Source: Liolophura sinensis
Taxonomy: Eukaryota; Mollusca; Polyplacophora; Chitonida; Chitonidae
Direction of reading: 5' to 3'
Assembly (NCBI RefSeq): GCF_032854445.1
Contig: NC_088305.1
Location: forward strand, 16,665,717-16,729,716
Length of the DNA: 64,000 bases
Part shown: positions 35,483 to 46,614 of the stretch, in pieces
Layout of the letters: every line of letters begins with the position of its first letter
How positions within the stretch are numbered: the first letter of the stretch is position 1
Notes under the pieces: generated by a model
Databases searched by the model: none
The model's input: the letters and a program-made list of their open reading frames with translations, nothing else
What the model was told of the DNA's origin: nothing
Position numbers and translations under genes: made by a program

Positions 35483-35815
35483 ACTGAGTGAGTGAGTGCT
35501 TGGGGTTTAACGTCGTACTCAACAATTTTTCAGTCATATGACGACGAAGGAATCATTAGGGTGGATGCACATGTAATGTGCCTCCTTGTTGCAGGACGGA
35601 TTTCCACCGCTCTTTTATTTAGTGCTGCTTCACTGAGACGACTTACCGAAGGCAAGTAAGCCGCCCCGCCCGAGCCATTATACTGATACGGGTCAACCAG
35701 TCGTTGCACTATCCCCTTCATGCTGAGCGCCAAGCGAGGAAGTTACAACTTCCTCTTTTAAAGTCTTAGGTGTGACTCGATCAAGGATTGATCCTGGATC
35801 TACAGGATTATGTAA
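35483..35815 (-). mobile_element. SINE family 2, near full length
   Basis: Reverse orientation: tail 'gagtgagtgagtgcttgggg' with 'tttaacgtcgtactcaacaa', body 'gttgcaggacggatttccac' and 'tatactgatacgggtcaacc', and a B-box side 'gactcgatcaaggattgatc' with 'ctggatc'. The A-box end is degraded. Confidence 0.85.
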
Positions 35816-36630
35816 CACTTGTAATAAAAACCATTGATCTCTTGACCAGTACTATGAATCAGGGGACATAGAAGAATTGAAAAAAAAAATGTGTTTAACT
35901 GTAAATGGCCAACCATTTTTTGCACTGATAAAAGCTGAAGTACACAGCAAAAAACTACTCCCTACCCTGGTGCCAAAAAACGTAATAAAATGGAAAAAGA
36001 AAAGGGAAATTAAATGTAAAATTTTAACTATCGAAAATAATATTGGTTATTCTAATGCTAACAACGTTGATGGACTAAAGTCGAGACTTCCAGAACTACA
36101 GTTGGAATTATAAGAGGTAAGCAAATGGAAAACAGATGCCGTTATGTGGCCTGAAGCAAATACAGCAGAACTTTTTCATTCATTAGAAATGCATAACTAA
36201 AGGCTGGGTTCATAGACGAGAAATAAAGTTTTTTTTACCAGAGCTTCATGATTTTCACAAGCAGTTATCCAGAAGCTATATCTAACCTGGAATAGAGAAA
36301 ATCTGCTCGATCTTGTTCCGATTGTAGAATGGAACGCTATGGCTAATTTGGGTAGATAACGGAGTGCGCTTCATTAGTGATTTGCTAACAGATAGATGAG
36401 ACAATTTCCTGAAACTTCCCCATCTCCAGAAGTTTAGAAACTTCAACTACTTACGCTTCTATGCAATGATACATAACCTGCCTTAAAATAAGCGTAACTA
36501 TATTAAAAATGGTTTGATTAAACAAGATCAGCTTACAGGGATCGGCAATAGCTAGAACAGAATGATAAGTCAGAATGATGCCAAATTTTTATACCGGGCT
36601 TTGGTGGAATGTGTAACAGTGGAACTAGAC
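35816..36630. other. No recognised gene
   Basis: A 78-codon plus frame at 35877-36113 is A-rich and Lys-rich with no family match. Nothing else was recognised. Confidence 0.35.
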
Positions 36631-36634
36631 TACG

Positions 36635-36940
36635 CTTCAAAAATTGTGGTGGGAGTAAACCGGGCAAAACCCGGGGGAAACGATGCGCAGGTTCCTGGAG
36701 ACCTTATCACGTTCACTTGTAGAGGGAGACATCATGAGCTGAACTTGAACTCACAACGACCGATTTTTCACCAATTTTGATTTATTTATTTTATTTGATT
36801 GGTCTTTTACGCTGTACTCAAGAATATTTCACTTATACGACGGCGGCCAGCATTATGCTGGGAGGAAACCGGGCAGAGCCCGGTGGAAACCCAAGACCAC
36901 CTGCAGGTTGCTAGAAGACCTTCCCACATACTTCATCTAT
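36635..36940 (-). mobile_element. Two adjacent SINE family 1 copies
   Basis: A partial reverse copy at about 36635-36770 ('gtggtgggagtaaaccgggc', 'gagctgaacttgaactcaca') is followed by a second reverse copy at 36781-36940 ('ttttacgctgtactcaagaa', 'cggcggccagcattatgctg', 'aaccgggcagagcccggtgg'). Confidence 0.75.
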
Positions 36941-37169
36941 TTTGTTCATGCAAACATGTAACACAAATTTGAGAGCGGGGTGATACCAAGGTGGTTGAAA
37001 GGTTTTAGATTGTTCGTGGAACAGCCGTCCGTAACTGATGTTCTATAATGTAGCATAGAATCTACATTATACATATATACATACCGAAATCTCCACAACT
37101 TACCATCCTTCCATGGTATGAAGCTTTATATTGCTGTGCATAAAAATAATATAAGTTTTGCTGACATCT

Positions 37170-37350
37170 GAATTACATCCCTTACCACATGGCTTACATC
37201 GCTTACCACGTGGCTTACATTTCTTACCACAAAGTTTAAATCCCTTACCACAAGGTTTAAATTCCTTATCAGAAGGTTTACATTCTTTACCACAATAATT
37301 ATATCCCTTGATACAAGGCTTGCATCTTTTACCACAAGGTTTACAAGCCA
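37170..37350. repeat. 18-bp minisatellite downstream of the STING-like gene
   Basis: Units of 'ttacatcccttaccacaagg' type, the same family as 30905-31325. The minus strand keeps one frame open with CKPCGKRCKPC, CGKECKPSDKEFKPCGKG and similar hexapeptides (C-x-x-C-G-K) for about 85 codons, but no ATG begins it. The array starts about 60 bp beyond the STING-like stop codon and would fall in its 3' UTR. Confidence 0.8.
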
Positions 37351-37411
37351 ACAAAAAATAATTAGCTTAAAAAATTAAGAATGCAAATATGAGGACGATT
37401 AGATTATATTC

Positions 37412-40400
37412 TTAACATGTTCCAGTGGAACACGTGGACCATCCGCTGGACCCAGACATAGCAGAATCACGATTGCTAGAGCTTCTGTCGCTATTAGATA
37501 TTCTTCGGCGGACCATCTCAGGACTGCCAGTCGCCTTGTCATTAGTGTTTTGAGCCCAAACTTGAGTGATATTTTCTAGGAATGATTCTGAATTTGGCGT
37601 TCCGAATGCACGATAGAGACCACGGCGAAGAATGTCAGGGATACGCTGGACGGAAACGTTTGGAATTCGCCAAAAAAGCACCCTTCCCAGCGCCCCGTCC
37701 ACCGCCTGTCGTTTGTCACGTAGAAGCTTGTACAAAGTAGCTTCGTACTCTGCCTTCTGTTCGTCTAGAGGTAGACGGGTTCGGCCATCGGAGCGGAACC
37801 AGTCGTGCACTGATAGCAGATGCTCGTTGATCAACACGGGCACATGAACATAGAAAAAACGATCATTTTTACGCCCCAAGCTAATTCTCAGCAAAAACAC
37901 ACCATTTTTTGTGTCAACGATTTCGACATCTTGAGCCAATTCCTCATTCATAAATACCTCTTCAGCAAAATGAGTACATTCTACAAGAAGAACGAGAAAG
38001 GTTTCTGAAGGGCCGTAGTCGCTCCACCACCTCAGGAGAGTCTGCCGTTGACCCCAGGGTGTCAGGAAGGGTTCGAGCATATCTTGAAAGTACGCATGAG
38101 CCAGACCATACACATAACCGTCTTTTTCATTCTTGTGCTGGAAATTCTTCTCGAACTCGGTGTCCCCTTCTATGCCTAGGCTTACCGTTATGATGGTGGC
38201 TAATCCAGCAGGGGCAAAAACTTCTGCCCATACGAACGTCAAGTCCTCGTTGAAGGCTAGGGAGCAGAGTGTATAAATGGCGATAACTAGACAGACAATG
38301 ATGAACATTTGAAGCAGTTTTGCAGGTTTTGTGAAAGGTCCAAATGAGGCGGCGGCTGACCGTTGAAACTGACACCGCCATGTGTAAAGCGCACATAGGA
38401 AAAACACCAGCCTGGTAACGAAAGAGATGCTAATGACGCCGAGGATAGATATTAATGGGAACTTTAGGCTCCGCAGGATTTGTATCCACATTTTCATGGT
38501 ACACGACTTGGTAGCCTTAAGTGAGGCGTTCTCAGGGAAACTCTGGCTGCTTGTTTCGTTGCAGTTGACAGAGAGACACATCGCTAGTAGATACAGAAGG
38601 CAACAGGTGACGGTGACACACATGCGGGCGTGACGCATGAACCATCGCGGCATTCTATCACGAGATCTGATGATCCCTGAATTGGTGTCGGTGTCTTCGT
38701 CGTTGCTCGGGTTCAACCCAAGCCAGTGCCATCCTGTCAGGTCAGGTAAACTGGATCTTGCGCTCTGTGAAGAAGGTCTGTTCAAACAGGACAATTTACG
38801 ATGGTAATACATAATGAAGGCATTTTGTCACGTTGCCTCTACCTTAAACTATTTGTTTTACCTTAAATCAAAAAAAAAAAAACCCAATAAAAAACATGAA
38901 CCATTAAACAACTTAATAAGCGAATTGTTCTCCCGCCTTTGATTTACTTCGCATTGTATATTTTATTGGTGAGTTATATCGAACTCAACAACAAGGTGTT
39001 TCTGGAGATCACCGACCTTCGCCAAGTATCTTACAATCCTTTTCACTTAAAGCTGCAGCTGAAGTAGCGGCAGGTTAATTCCAAAATTAGAAGTCAGTGC
39101 TGAAGAGAGCAAGTCTTTCCGAAGGAATAGGTGTAACCTAAATCAAAATTTTGTTTTCATTAGTGCGAGGCATGTTAATGATTCCGAGTTATTCTGACCT
39201 CTTTTCGATGTGCCCTAGGAGAGCTGCTGCATCTGCTTCATCGATTGCAGGTTCTGGAAAAAATAAAAAAAATAAAAACCATATAGAAATAGAAAAATAG
39301 TATGTTATATATTCTTCCTTTATGGCTCTAACGTTTTGGTTTAGAGAACATTTGTCTTCCATCCATACGGCCCATTTCTGAGCATCACACTTATGAAGTC
39401 CCTGAGAACGCCTCACTTAAGGCTACCAAGCCGTGTACCATGAAAGTGTGGATACAAATCCTGCGGAGCCTAAAGTTCCCATTAATATCTATCCTCGGCG
39501 TCATTAGCATTTCTTTCGTTACCAGGCTGGTGTTTTTCCTATGTGCACTTTACACATGGCGGTGTCAGTTTCAACGGTCAGCCGCCGCCTCATTTGGACC
39601 TTTCACAAAACCTGCAAAACTGCTTCAAATGCTCATCATTCTCTGTTTGATGCTTTATCTCGCATCATATGATTTTAAAACCCAGAAAACCGTATAAGTA
39701 AACTTTAAGACACTCCGAGTGCAACACTAGCAAAATGAACAGGCTTTATTGATCAACGCGTCCCTTCATTGTTAAAGCATCTTTTAAAAACTCTTTGACC
39801 TAGAACGTGATCGCCTTCACAATTAATAATTGATACTTAACCTAAAGCCGACCAGTGCACAAAATTTCATCTAAATAACTGCATAAGCTTATCTAAAAAG
39901 TTACAGACAAATAAACGCCCCCATAAATGAGTAACAAATGAAATGGCAGTGACCTGTTTTGCGGCATTGGACCTGAACTTGAAAATAACTATAGCTGTAA
40001 TAGGTCTTGTACCAAAGTTAAACTTAAAAAAATCCTCAAGCTAAAACAAATTCTATCAAACCAAACATATGCGTCAAAAAATAGAAACTTACTAGGCGAA
40101 TGGCTTTGAGATATAAAATCGGTTTTTCAGATCTTCGTCGATTGAAATTTATTTGCGGTGACAGGGATGTTTTCTTAAATCCCAGCGTACACGAACATCA
40201 TTTCTTGTCCAAAACAGGATTACCAGACCCCGGGCTCAGATGATGCCCATGGGCAGCGTCGATGGGGAAGTATTTTGTATTTCCCTGCAGGTGAGCAAAA
40301 CTTCCCAGATTTTTTGGTGCCTCGATCATGATGATCGTGTTGTCCGTGTCCGCTGCTCTTCACATTGACACGTGCCAGCTTAGGATCTACCATCACTAAG

Positions 40401-41360
40401 CACATTACGCCATTACACCTATTAGTAACATTATGCCCGTCAATGCTTCTCACAGTTCAGACGACACGTATCACTTACCAGATTTGTGATTGGATAATAC
40501 ACTGCTCTGCGTGCTGATGGGATGGGTGATGACCTCTGATAAACTCATTCTGTTTACTTCCCTTCGCACAGGCTCCCCTGCTGTGAATTTGGGATCTAGT
40601 CGCTGATCTCGTGATTTGGACCTGGTGAACACATGATACAGACTGAACGTTCATCACTGATATTGTACGTAGTATAAATCTGTTCAACATATCATACAAA
40701 TGATGTCTGTACACGTCTCATAATGTTACATAATGCACTTGTCTTCTTATCTTACAGTCATACGTTAAACACATTTTAAAATGTTATACTCTTTTGAGAT
40801 AGAATGAATGAATGAATGAGTATCGCAAAACGCCATAGGTTTAAAACAGGGGTCAATTCATGATGAAAATAATCAGTGTTAATTATGATAAAAAATACAC
40901 AGGCATGTTTAAAATCAGTTAAAATGAACTTTAAAAAAAAATAAATAAAAAAATGAAAATAAAATTTCGAAGCTCACGATATTTTTTATGATGTATAGTC
41001 TAGAAAATATTATCAAGAGTTATATTTTATGATACAGGCCAAAGACTCTCAAAAATATTGTCATAATGCTGTGAAATAAGTCAAATATAGTGTCGACTGT
41101 ACGGAAGCTCTGCTAAACATGAGCAAAGTCTACATTTATATATTTATTTATTTGATTGTTGTTTATATGTTGCGTTACTTCACTGTTCGTAGAACGAATT
41201 ACGAGGGATTCCAGTTTTTGCTCCTAGTACTGTTTTTTTTCTGTTTTGGACATTTTCCCTTTTTAATGTGCTATTTGGTCGATAATTAGCAGATGAATGT
41301 GGTTTCTCACCTTAGAAGGGTAGGCATCAGTGAGGAATAGACTGGCGATCTAGTAGACAT
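37412..41360 (-). CDS. STING-like innate immune membrane protein, five exons
   Basis: STING is a four-helix endoplasmic-reticulum protein that binds cyclic dinucleotides and triggers innate responses. Coding exons 41311-41360, 40479-40621, 40224-40352, 39199-39253 and 37412-38777 (50, 143, 129, 55 and 1366 nt) join in frame to 580 codons plus TAA. Donors are GTGAGA, GTAAGT, GTAATC and GTCAGA. The exon 4 acceptor (TTTTTTCCAG) is strong and the exon 3 one (GAAGAGCAG) is weak. Residues 1-178 are a Ser/Pro/His-containing extension. Helices lie at about 179-196, 231-257, 280-300 and 307-328; the cytosolic domain is about 329-519, with TVSLGIEGD, DGYVYGLAHAYFQDMLEPFL and KNDRFFYVHVPVL; a Ser-rich tail ends it. 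The match covers SLGIEG/LLGLKG and GLAHAYF/GLAWSYY. The position of human Tyr167 is Met, Arg238 seems kept, and the Glu260-Pro264 stretch is missing. No pLxIS or TBK1 motif was seen. If exons 1-4 are wrong, the last exon alone could start at 38812 (466 codons). Confidence 0.75.
39399..39646 (+). repeat. Inverted partial copy of STING-like exon 5 inside intron 3
   Basis: This 248-bp plus-strand segment is the reverse complement of 38291-38538 in exon 5 with about six mismatches. It covers the codons from PENASLKATKSC through helix 2 to LLQM in helix 3. In the copy the frame stays open into unrelated sequence and stops at 39695. The copy starts and ends within exon sequence with no poly(A) tail, so it looks like a DNA-level inverted duplication. 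In the gene's pre-mRNA it is antisense to exon 5, with an 860-nt spacer containing intron 4 and exon 4. Confidence 0.9.
40803..41137 (+). repeat. Dispersed repeat R3 in intron 1 of the STING-like gene
   Basis: Starts with 'gaatgaatgaatgaatgag', passes 'aaaacgccataggtttaaaa', and ends 'aacatgagcaaagtctaca'. A diverged copy at 63385-63790 ends 'aacatgggcaaagtctacac'. This is probably a SINE-like or MITE family; no tRNA head was identified. A SINE family 1-like fragment follows at about 41138-41190. Confidence 0.5.
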
Positions 41361-41439
41361 GATGGATAGTTCCAAGTAGGCAGGTCGAGTTATTGCGGGA
41401 TACCGAGCCGGCGTATTAACACGGCAGAGGTGGTCTGTT

Positions 41440-41475
41440 AAGCTAACTTTTTAATACTGAGGGAGATTTCAAAGA
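41440..41475 (-). promoter_or_regulatory. Candidate core promoter of the STING-like gene
   Basis: The minus strand has a TATA-like TATTAAAAAG (complement of 41447-41456) about 85 bp upstream of the start codon. Next to it lies GGGAGATTTC (41461-41470, plus strand), which differs from the NF-kB consensus at one position. No expression data are available; both matches are short and may be chance. Confidence 0.3.
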
Positions 41476-41959
41476 CGCAAGTACCCGCCGTGTTCATTGT
41501 GGTATGGTGTTAGTTACCAGAGAGGCACTTATCATAATGTGGGACAGGGATTTCCTCCATTTATAGCTCAGTGTATAAGTCATTCGGTTTACATGTGCAT
41601 TGTTCCGTGTTTTCAGCCTACCAGATTATCAACTGTCTGTGGTGTTACGATTAACCTAACCACAGGAAGTATGAAAATGGTCATTGACTTAATTTCAGTG
41701 CACGTGTGTGAACCATAAAAATAGACTGGTGAGTGCTCTGGTACTGTTCTCGTCTCATCCTCAAGCGGTAAACACGAGTATGACATTTTGAAGTACTTCC
41801 CTCTCCTGGACGAGACTTATTCCGGGGAAGGTAAAGACTTGCAGGTTTTTAATGTGCAAGCAAATAAGCTGAATAAATACATTCAGGAAGACTCATGACA
41901 GTACATTGCAGTACATTCGATATAGTCGAGGAAAAAAAATTATTTAACATATCTCTGTG

Positions 41960-42085
41960 TTCCGTCCTGCGGATGGCCTTGAGTTTCCCTCTCGCTCTTG
42001 ACCGGTATGCGGTTTCCTCCCACGATAATACTGAGTGAAATATTATTGTGAAAGGCATAAAACATCAATAAAACAAATAAAGTGA
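41960..42085 (+). mobile_element. SINE family 1, degenerate copy
   Basis: Recognised by 'tcctgcggatggccttgagt', 'ggtttcctcccacgataata' and 'aggcataaaacatcaataaa' with an AAATAAAG end. Confidence 0.6.
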
Positions 42086-42750
42086 AAATGAAAGGGTAAG
42101 TGAAACTTCAAAATTATCCTGTAGTTCTGGTCAGTCAATCTCAGCAAATGTAGATAATTGAAAGTTAAGTACGTTGATAGCTAAACGAGAAGAGGTTACC
42201 TTAGTTCGTTCTTCGCATTCCTCTTCAGTTCAATCACCTATAAATAATCAATCCAGCATCAGGCAACTAAATCCAGCACCACATCTTGACATATTTTACT
42301 ACTCCTCTAATATCAGTAATGGCATGAACTGGCAATGCTAGTCAAATGTACTGGAGGCAAGAAGAATGCTTTTGCAAAACACAGAGCCGCTCTGTGCGAT
42401 CACGTTGATGGCTATATTTGAACCACTGTTTATTAGCAATACTGGACCATTTTAAAGGTCGTGTAGTGTGGCGCACAGTGTATGCAATCATACATGCATT
42501 CAATTTATTCAAACGCATACATTTTGCCAAGTATAGATGTTGTTTATATAACACAGATGGCACACCGAAGCAATAGGATTTCAGCAGCATGTTTGTGGCT
42601 ATATAGAATAGCATACATGCAACGTCAATAGTCAGTGATGACAGTTTCTTTAGTGACTAACCAGGGGTTTACATGCGCTGGAATGATGGATTCCTAGATA
42701 TCTGTATATAGGACATGGCGTCACACCCCTGAAGCTTTCGTATAAACATA
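42086..42750. other. No recognised feature
   Basis: Only short frames were seen between the SINE copies. Confidence 0.4.
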
Positions 42751-42930
42751 CGTTAATTAATTAATTAATTAATTAATTTATTTATTTATTTATTTTGGTG
42801 TTTTACGCCGTACTCAAGAATATTTCACTTATATAATGGCGGCCAGCATTATGGTGGGTGGAAACCGGGAAGAGTCCGGGGGAAACCCACGACCATCCAC
42901 AGGTTGTGACAGACCTGCCCACGTACTACG
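42750..42930 (-). mobile_element. SINE family 1 copy with expanded tail
   Basis: Reverse orientation. Its 3' tail has grown into a (TTAA)n/(TTTA)n microsatellite (42753-42795), followed by 'ttttacgccgtactcaagaa', 'atggcggccagcattatggt' and 'acccacgaccatccacaggt'. Confidence 0.85.
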
Positions 42931-43729
42931 TTAATATAAGCTATGAACGTACCACTGGACTGTCATGTTATGTAACAACACTTTTTTGGAAGATTTCAAG
43001 ATATAACTGTTTTAAACTGAAAAAATACAGTAAGCTTGCGAGAAACTTACTCTTAATACATTACTTATTTGGGCAGGTTGGGGTGGGGGTGTTAATTTTC
43101 CTCAAATGCTTGAATTCTAGGGTGGGATTTATGAACTATGCTGGTAAGGTTGTATGCCGTTGATGAGTTTATGAGTTCAACTATAATTCCCCATGGAAGT
43201 CAATATTATTCCGTATTAGGTAATCAGCAAACAGATAATAAAGGAAGTATCTAATCACAGTTCAAGTCCGCAACGGGTTGAATAAAATAATGTAAATACA
43301 CTAAATTCAATTGAAAAAATAAAATATCGTCCAACATACTGTATAAGATGAAGTAAGAGTTGTTAACATATCAAACCGTCCTGACTGGTGGATGTCACCT
43401 GATGTTAGCATAGTGGAGATGCAACGTACAGTTTTATTGTCATTTTTTAAAAACAATTTTGTGTTTTTAACTTGGTGTCCAACTTGGTGAAAATAGTTAT
43501 TGCCTGGAAGAGTACGATTTTAAATGGATGAAACATTTATCATCTGGGTGAAAATGTTTATACTTTGACCTAGGTGATAAGTGCTTTCATCGAGATGGAA
43601 ATTCACCTCATCCCAGCAGGGTCGTTTGGATCGTAAGATCGTCCAAAGATTGAACGTCCATACTTCTGTGTTCCGGTCGTTTGCGTATTGCTTTAATATA
43701 AGGGAAAACAGCATGCAAAATAAATCGAG
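42931..43729. other. No recognised feature
   Basis: No gene or repeat was recognised. Confidence 0.4.
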
Positions 43730-43805
43730 AGCAGTGGCCGCCGTCGCATAAATGAGAACGAAATAAAACACCTAATAAATAAATAAATTAACAAATAAAT
43801 AAATA
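43730..43805 (+). mobile_element. SINE family 1 tail fragment
   Basis: 'gtggccgccgtcgcataaat' then 'aataaaacacctaataaata' with an AAATAAATTAAC-type tail. Confidence 0.6.
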
Positions 43806-44429
43806 TAAGCGGAAAGAGGCACAAGACTACAGTTATGATAACAGCTATTAGCGGTTAGCAGTTGTGGTAATGGTTGTCGCACAGGGTTTAGGATAATGTG
43901 GGTTTCAGCCACAAATGAATGGAATGTGTATGATGCATACGATGATACTATTCGCCAATGTCAATTTGGAGTAGACCAGCAATTAAGCCAAGCACAGACA
44001 GGAATTCTCATCAGTCGTTTAAATGGAATTCCATAGATGTGTTTTTAAAATCATGTTATAAAATAATTCTGGTAATTTACTGCATTGTGTTATTATTATC
44101 CATTACAGAGGAAGTCATATCATATCCAACCTCATGGTAATCTGACCGAAAAACAGCACTTATATTACAGGGTGCACACAAACTTCCCGATATGAAACTA
44201 CACCAGGATCGTCCACAGCGAGAGTTAAAAGTAAAAGAACTCTAGAAAGTAGACATCACTAAATAGACCTCTTAAAAGCTTTACACAGGGATGTATTGGA
44301 TGTCCACGTTCTTCCAAAGAAAATCAAGTCAGAGCACTTTCTGCTTCATCATGTTGAGCTCCATCAGCTCAGTTTCGAACGCCAAGAACTCATTGCCTTG
44401 GGTGACGTCATAATAATTCAAAAATAAGT

Positions 44430-44705
44430 GGCATGATGAGGGAATGGGCGAGGAGAGTAATTTGTTTTACAGTAGGTGCACCAACATGCGAGGGAACAAC
44501 TCCTCACAGTAACACAGCTACACTGCACTCTCAGCGACTCAACTACATTGTTTTTATAACAAAATTTCCTAATAACCTGCTTTAATACCATACTGCCGTG
44601 AGATCCTATACTACAACAGATAATATTCAATTCATTTATTAAGGTTATATTATATTAAAACGTGTAAACAATTTCAAATATGGCAGTGTCACAAACAGGG
44701 CTTAC
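44430..44705 (+). repeat. Dispersed repeat R6, unexpanded copy
   Basis: Diverged homologue of 46615-47090. Shared elements are 'cagtaacacagct', 'actgcactctcagcgactc' (other copy 'actacagactccccgaa'), 'gtttttataaca', 'gtgagatcctata', 'aaggttatattatatt' and 'aaatatggcagtgtc'. Here the 'gtgagatcctatact' part is single copy. Confidence 0.6.
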
Positions 44706-45867
44706 AGAAATATCGATAGTAGTTTAGGTAACTGGCATCGCCCTGCGTCAAAACATGTTGAACTCTGCCCAATATCCAGCATGCCACTGTTTTTTGAATA
44801 ATTATAAGGTCACTCGAGGCAATGGGTTCTTGCCGTTGAAACCGAGCTTATGGATTTTAACATTATGACATAGAAAAAGTGCACTATCTTCATTTTCTTT
44901 TCAATAATGTGAACTTCAAACACAGCAATGTGTAGGGTTTTTGTTGTTACGTGACACTCACCAAAGCCAATTTTGGTAGCGTGTATGACTGATTTTACGG
45001 ACAAATGAAAATAGGGGACTCTTTAAAAGAAATAGACTTTAAAGAGGATTAATTAATTCTCTCCACAAAAAACACATGAATTATGAGCAGTTGTCGTCGT
45101 CTTTACTAAATGATCTGTCATGTTAACAAACTGGATTGATCAGTTGGTGGAGACATACATAACGGACAGCGACTAAAACTAATCTACTAATTTAGCTCTA
45201 GATCGTTTGGAAGCATGCTTATAAAACTAGGTGTAGTGGATAACAAAGTAATGCATGGGCGGTACACGAATGCCGGACTTGACAGATTGTCCTCAGGCCC
45301 ACACGGCATGAGGTTGAACTTTGGGGTACAATTTGTTTTCTATTATTTCACTAGCTTAAGATCTTTAAAATGTGAAAAAAATTGTGACCTGTTGGAATTG
45401 CAATAAATAAATTTATCTCCAAATACACCCACGATGAAAATCTAATCAAATATAACAGGCTAACAATCTTCACGTACTATTCTACCAGCTGTTAGACCTA
45501 TCTACGAGCACGAGTGAATCACTTCCTGAGCTTTGTGTTACGTTTGAAGTGCCTAGGAATTCAACACATATCTCACCATTCAACCCACCATTTAGCTTCC
45601 GGCTTGTATTGTTTACGGGAATAACCGGATCCAACTCCCACAGTTTTGCTGACGAGTTATAATACCATCCGTTATTACTGAAAGATCCAGTCGTGGCTCA
45701 GCTCAGGATGTACTTATCTGACAATAAGCTCGTTAGGTCATGAAACGGCCCTAGCTAACTGCTTCGTAGCGACCCGTGTGGAGTTTTTAAGTGTGTACTC
45801 CACAAACTTCCAGGAAGTAGATATTTATATTCAGTAAAAAGCCAGTAGTATAAATACTAAAACTAGT
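44706..45867. other. No recognised gene
   Basis: Short frames only; nothing was recognised. Confidence 0.4.
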
Positions 45868-46078
45868 GGCCTCCGTGACCGAAGTGGTTAGCAAACCAGG
45901 AGCTTGTCGCTAATGTGAGAGGCTGTGTCCAGCACATGCTGGCATTCTCATCGGCCTTATGTGGGGAAGTCTGTCAGCAACCTGTGCATGGTCGAGGGTT
46001 TTCCAAAGTTTTATGCCCGGTTTCCTCCCACCACAGTATTCTTGAGAACGGCGCAAAACGCCAATCAAGTAAATAAAA
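45868..46078 (+). mobile_element. SINE family 1 with tRNA-like head
   Basis: Head 'gtggcctccgtgaccgaagt' with 'ggttagca', body 'ggggaagtctgtcagcaacc' and 'ccggtttcctcccaccacag', and tail 'aacgccaatcaagtaaataa'. The 'ataatgctggccgccgtc' box is deleted. Confidence 0.8.
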
Positions 46079-46137
46079 TCAGTCATAGTAAAACAGTTAA
46101 TCCCGGACTATAAATGTACATACAGACGAACTATATC

Positions 46138-46215
46138 TTTGTTTGTTTGTTTGATTTGTGTTTAACGCCACACTCAAGATCAGTTCACTTATTCCACGTC
46201 GTCATTGTTTATACT
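46138..46215 (-). mobile_element. SINE family 1 tail fragment, degenerate
   Basis: 'gtttgtttgatttgtgttta' followed by 'acgccacactcaagatcagt' resembles the reversed SINE tail. Confidence 0.5.
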
Positions 46216-46614
46216 TGGGGCGCGCAAATATCCAGCGACAAAACGGACCTAGAAGCGCTATTGTTCGTTTGAGGACATGCTCCCTCCAGTTGTAGCGTAT
46301 ATTGTTTCCTGGCTTACAACTGGCATTTCCAGTTACAGTATGCTGTGTCCTATCCGTGGACTGGTTTCTCTGGTTTACAAATGCTGTTTCATCTCAAGTT
46401 CAAAGCTTTTGTGGTTTTATACTTCTGCTTCCATTTGTGCAGCCTTTCTGTTTCTAAAACCTATTTTCTTTTTTTTTTTGTTGTTGCCAGTATACCGCTA
46501 AATGCTATATTACTCCTAAAGCTTATCACTCACAAAATCGCCTACCTTCAGTAATAGACAAAAGTTCAAGTTATGCACAGCGATCTGTCAGATATCCATA
46601 GTATTACAAAGACA

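Noticed and set aside
36780-36940. Possible conserved coding or regulatory element
   Set aside because: The same sequence recurs at more than ten positions in both orientations with a tRNA-like head and AAATAAAT tail, so it is a SINE.
39440-39697. Second, separate STING-like gene on the plus strand
   Set aside because: Only a 248-bp piece of exon 5 is copied; the frame then enters unrelated sequence and stops, with no other exon on that strand.
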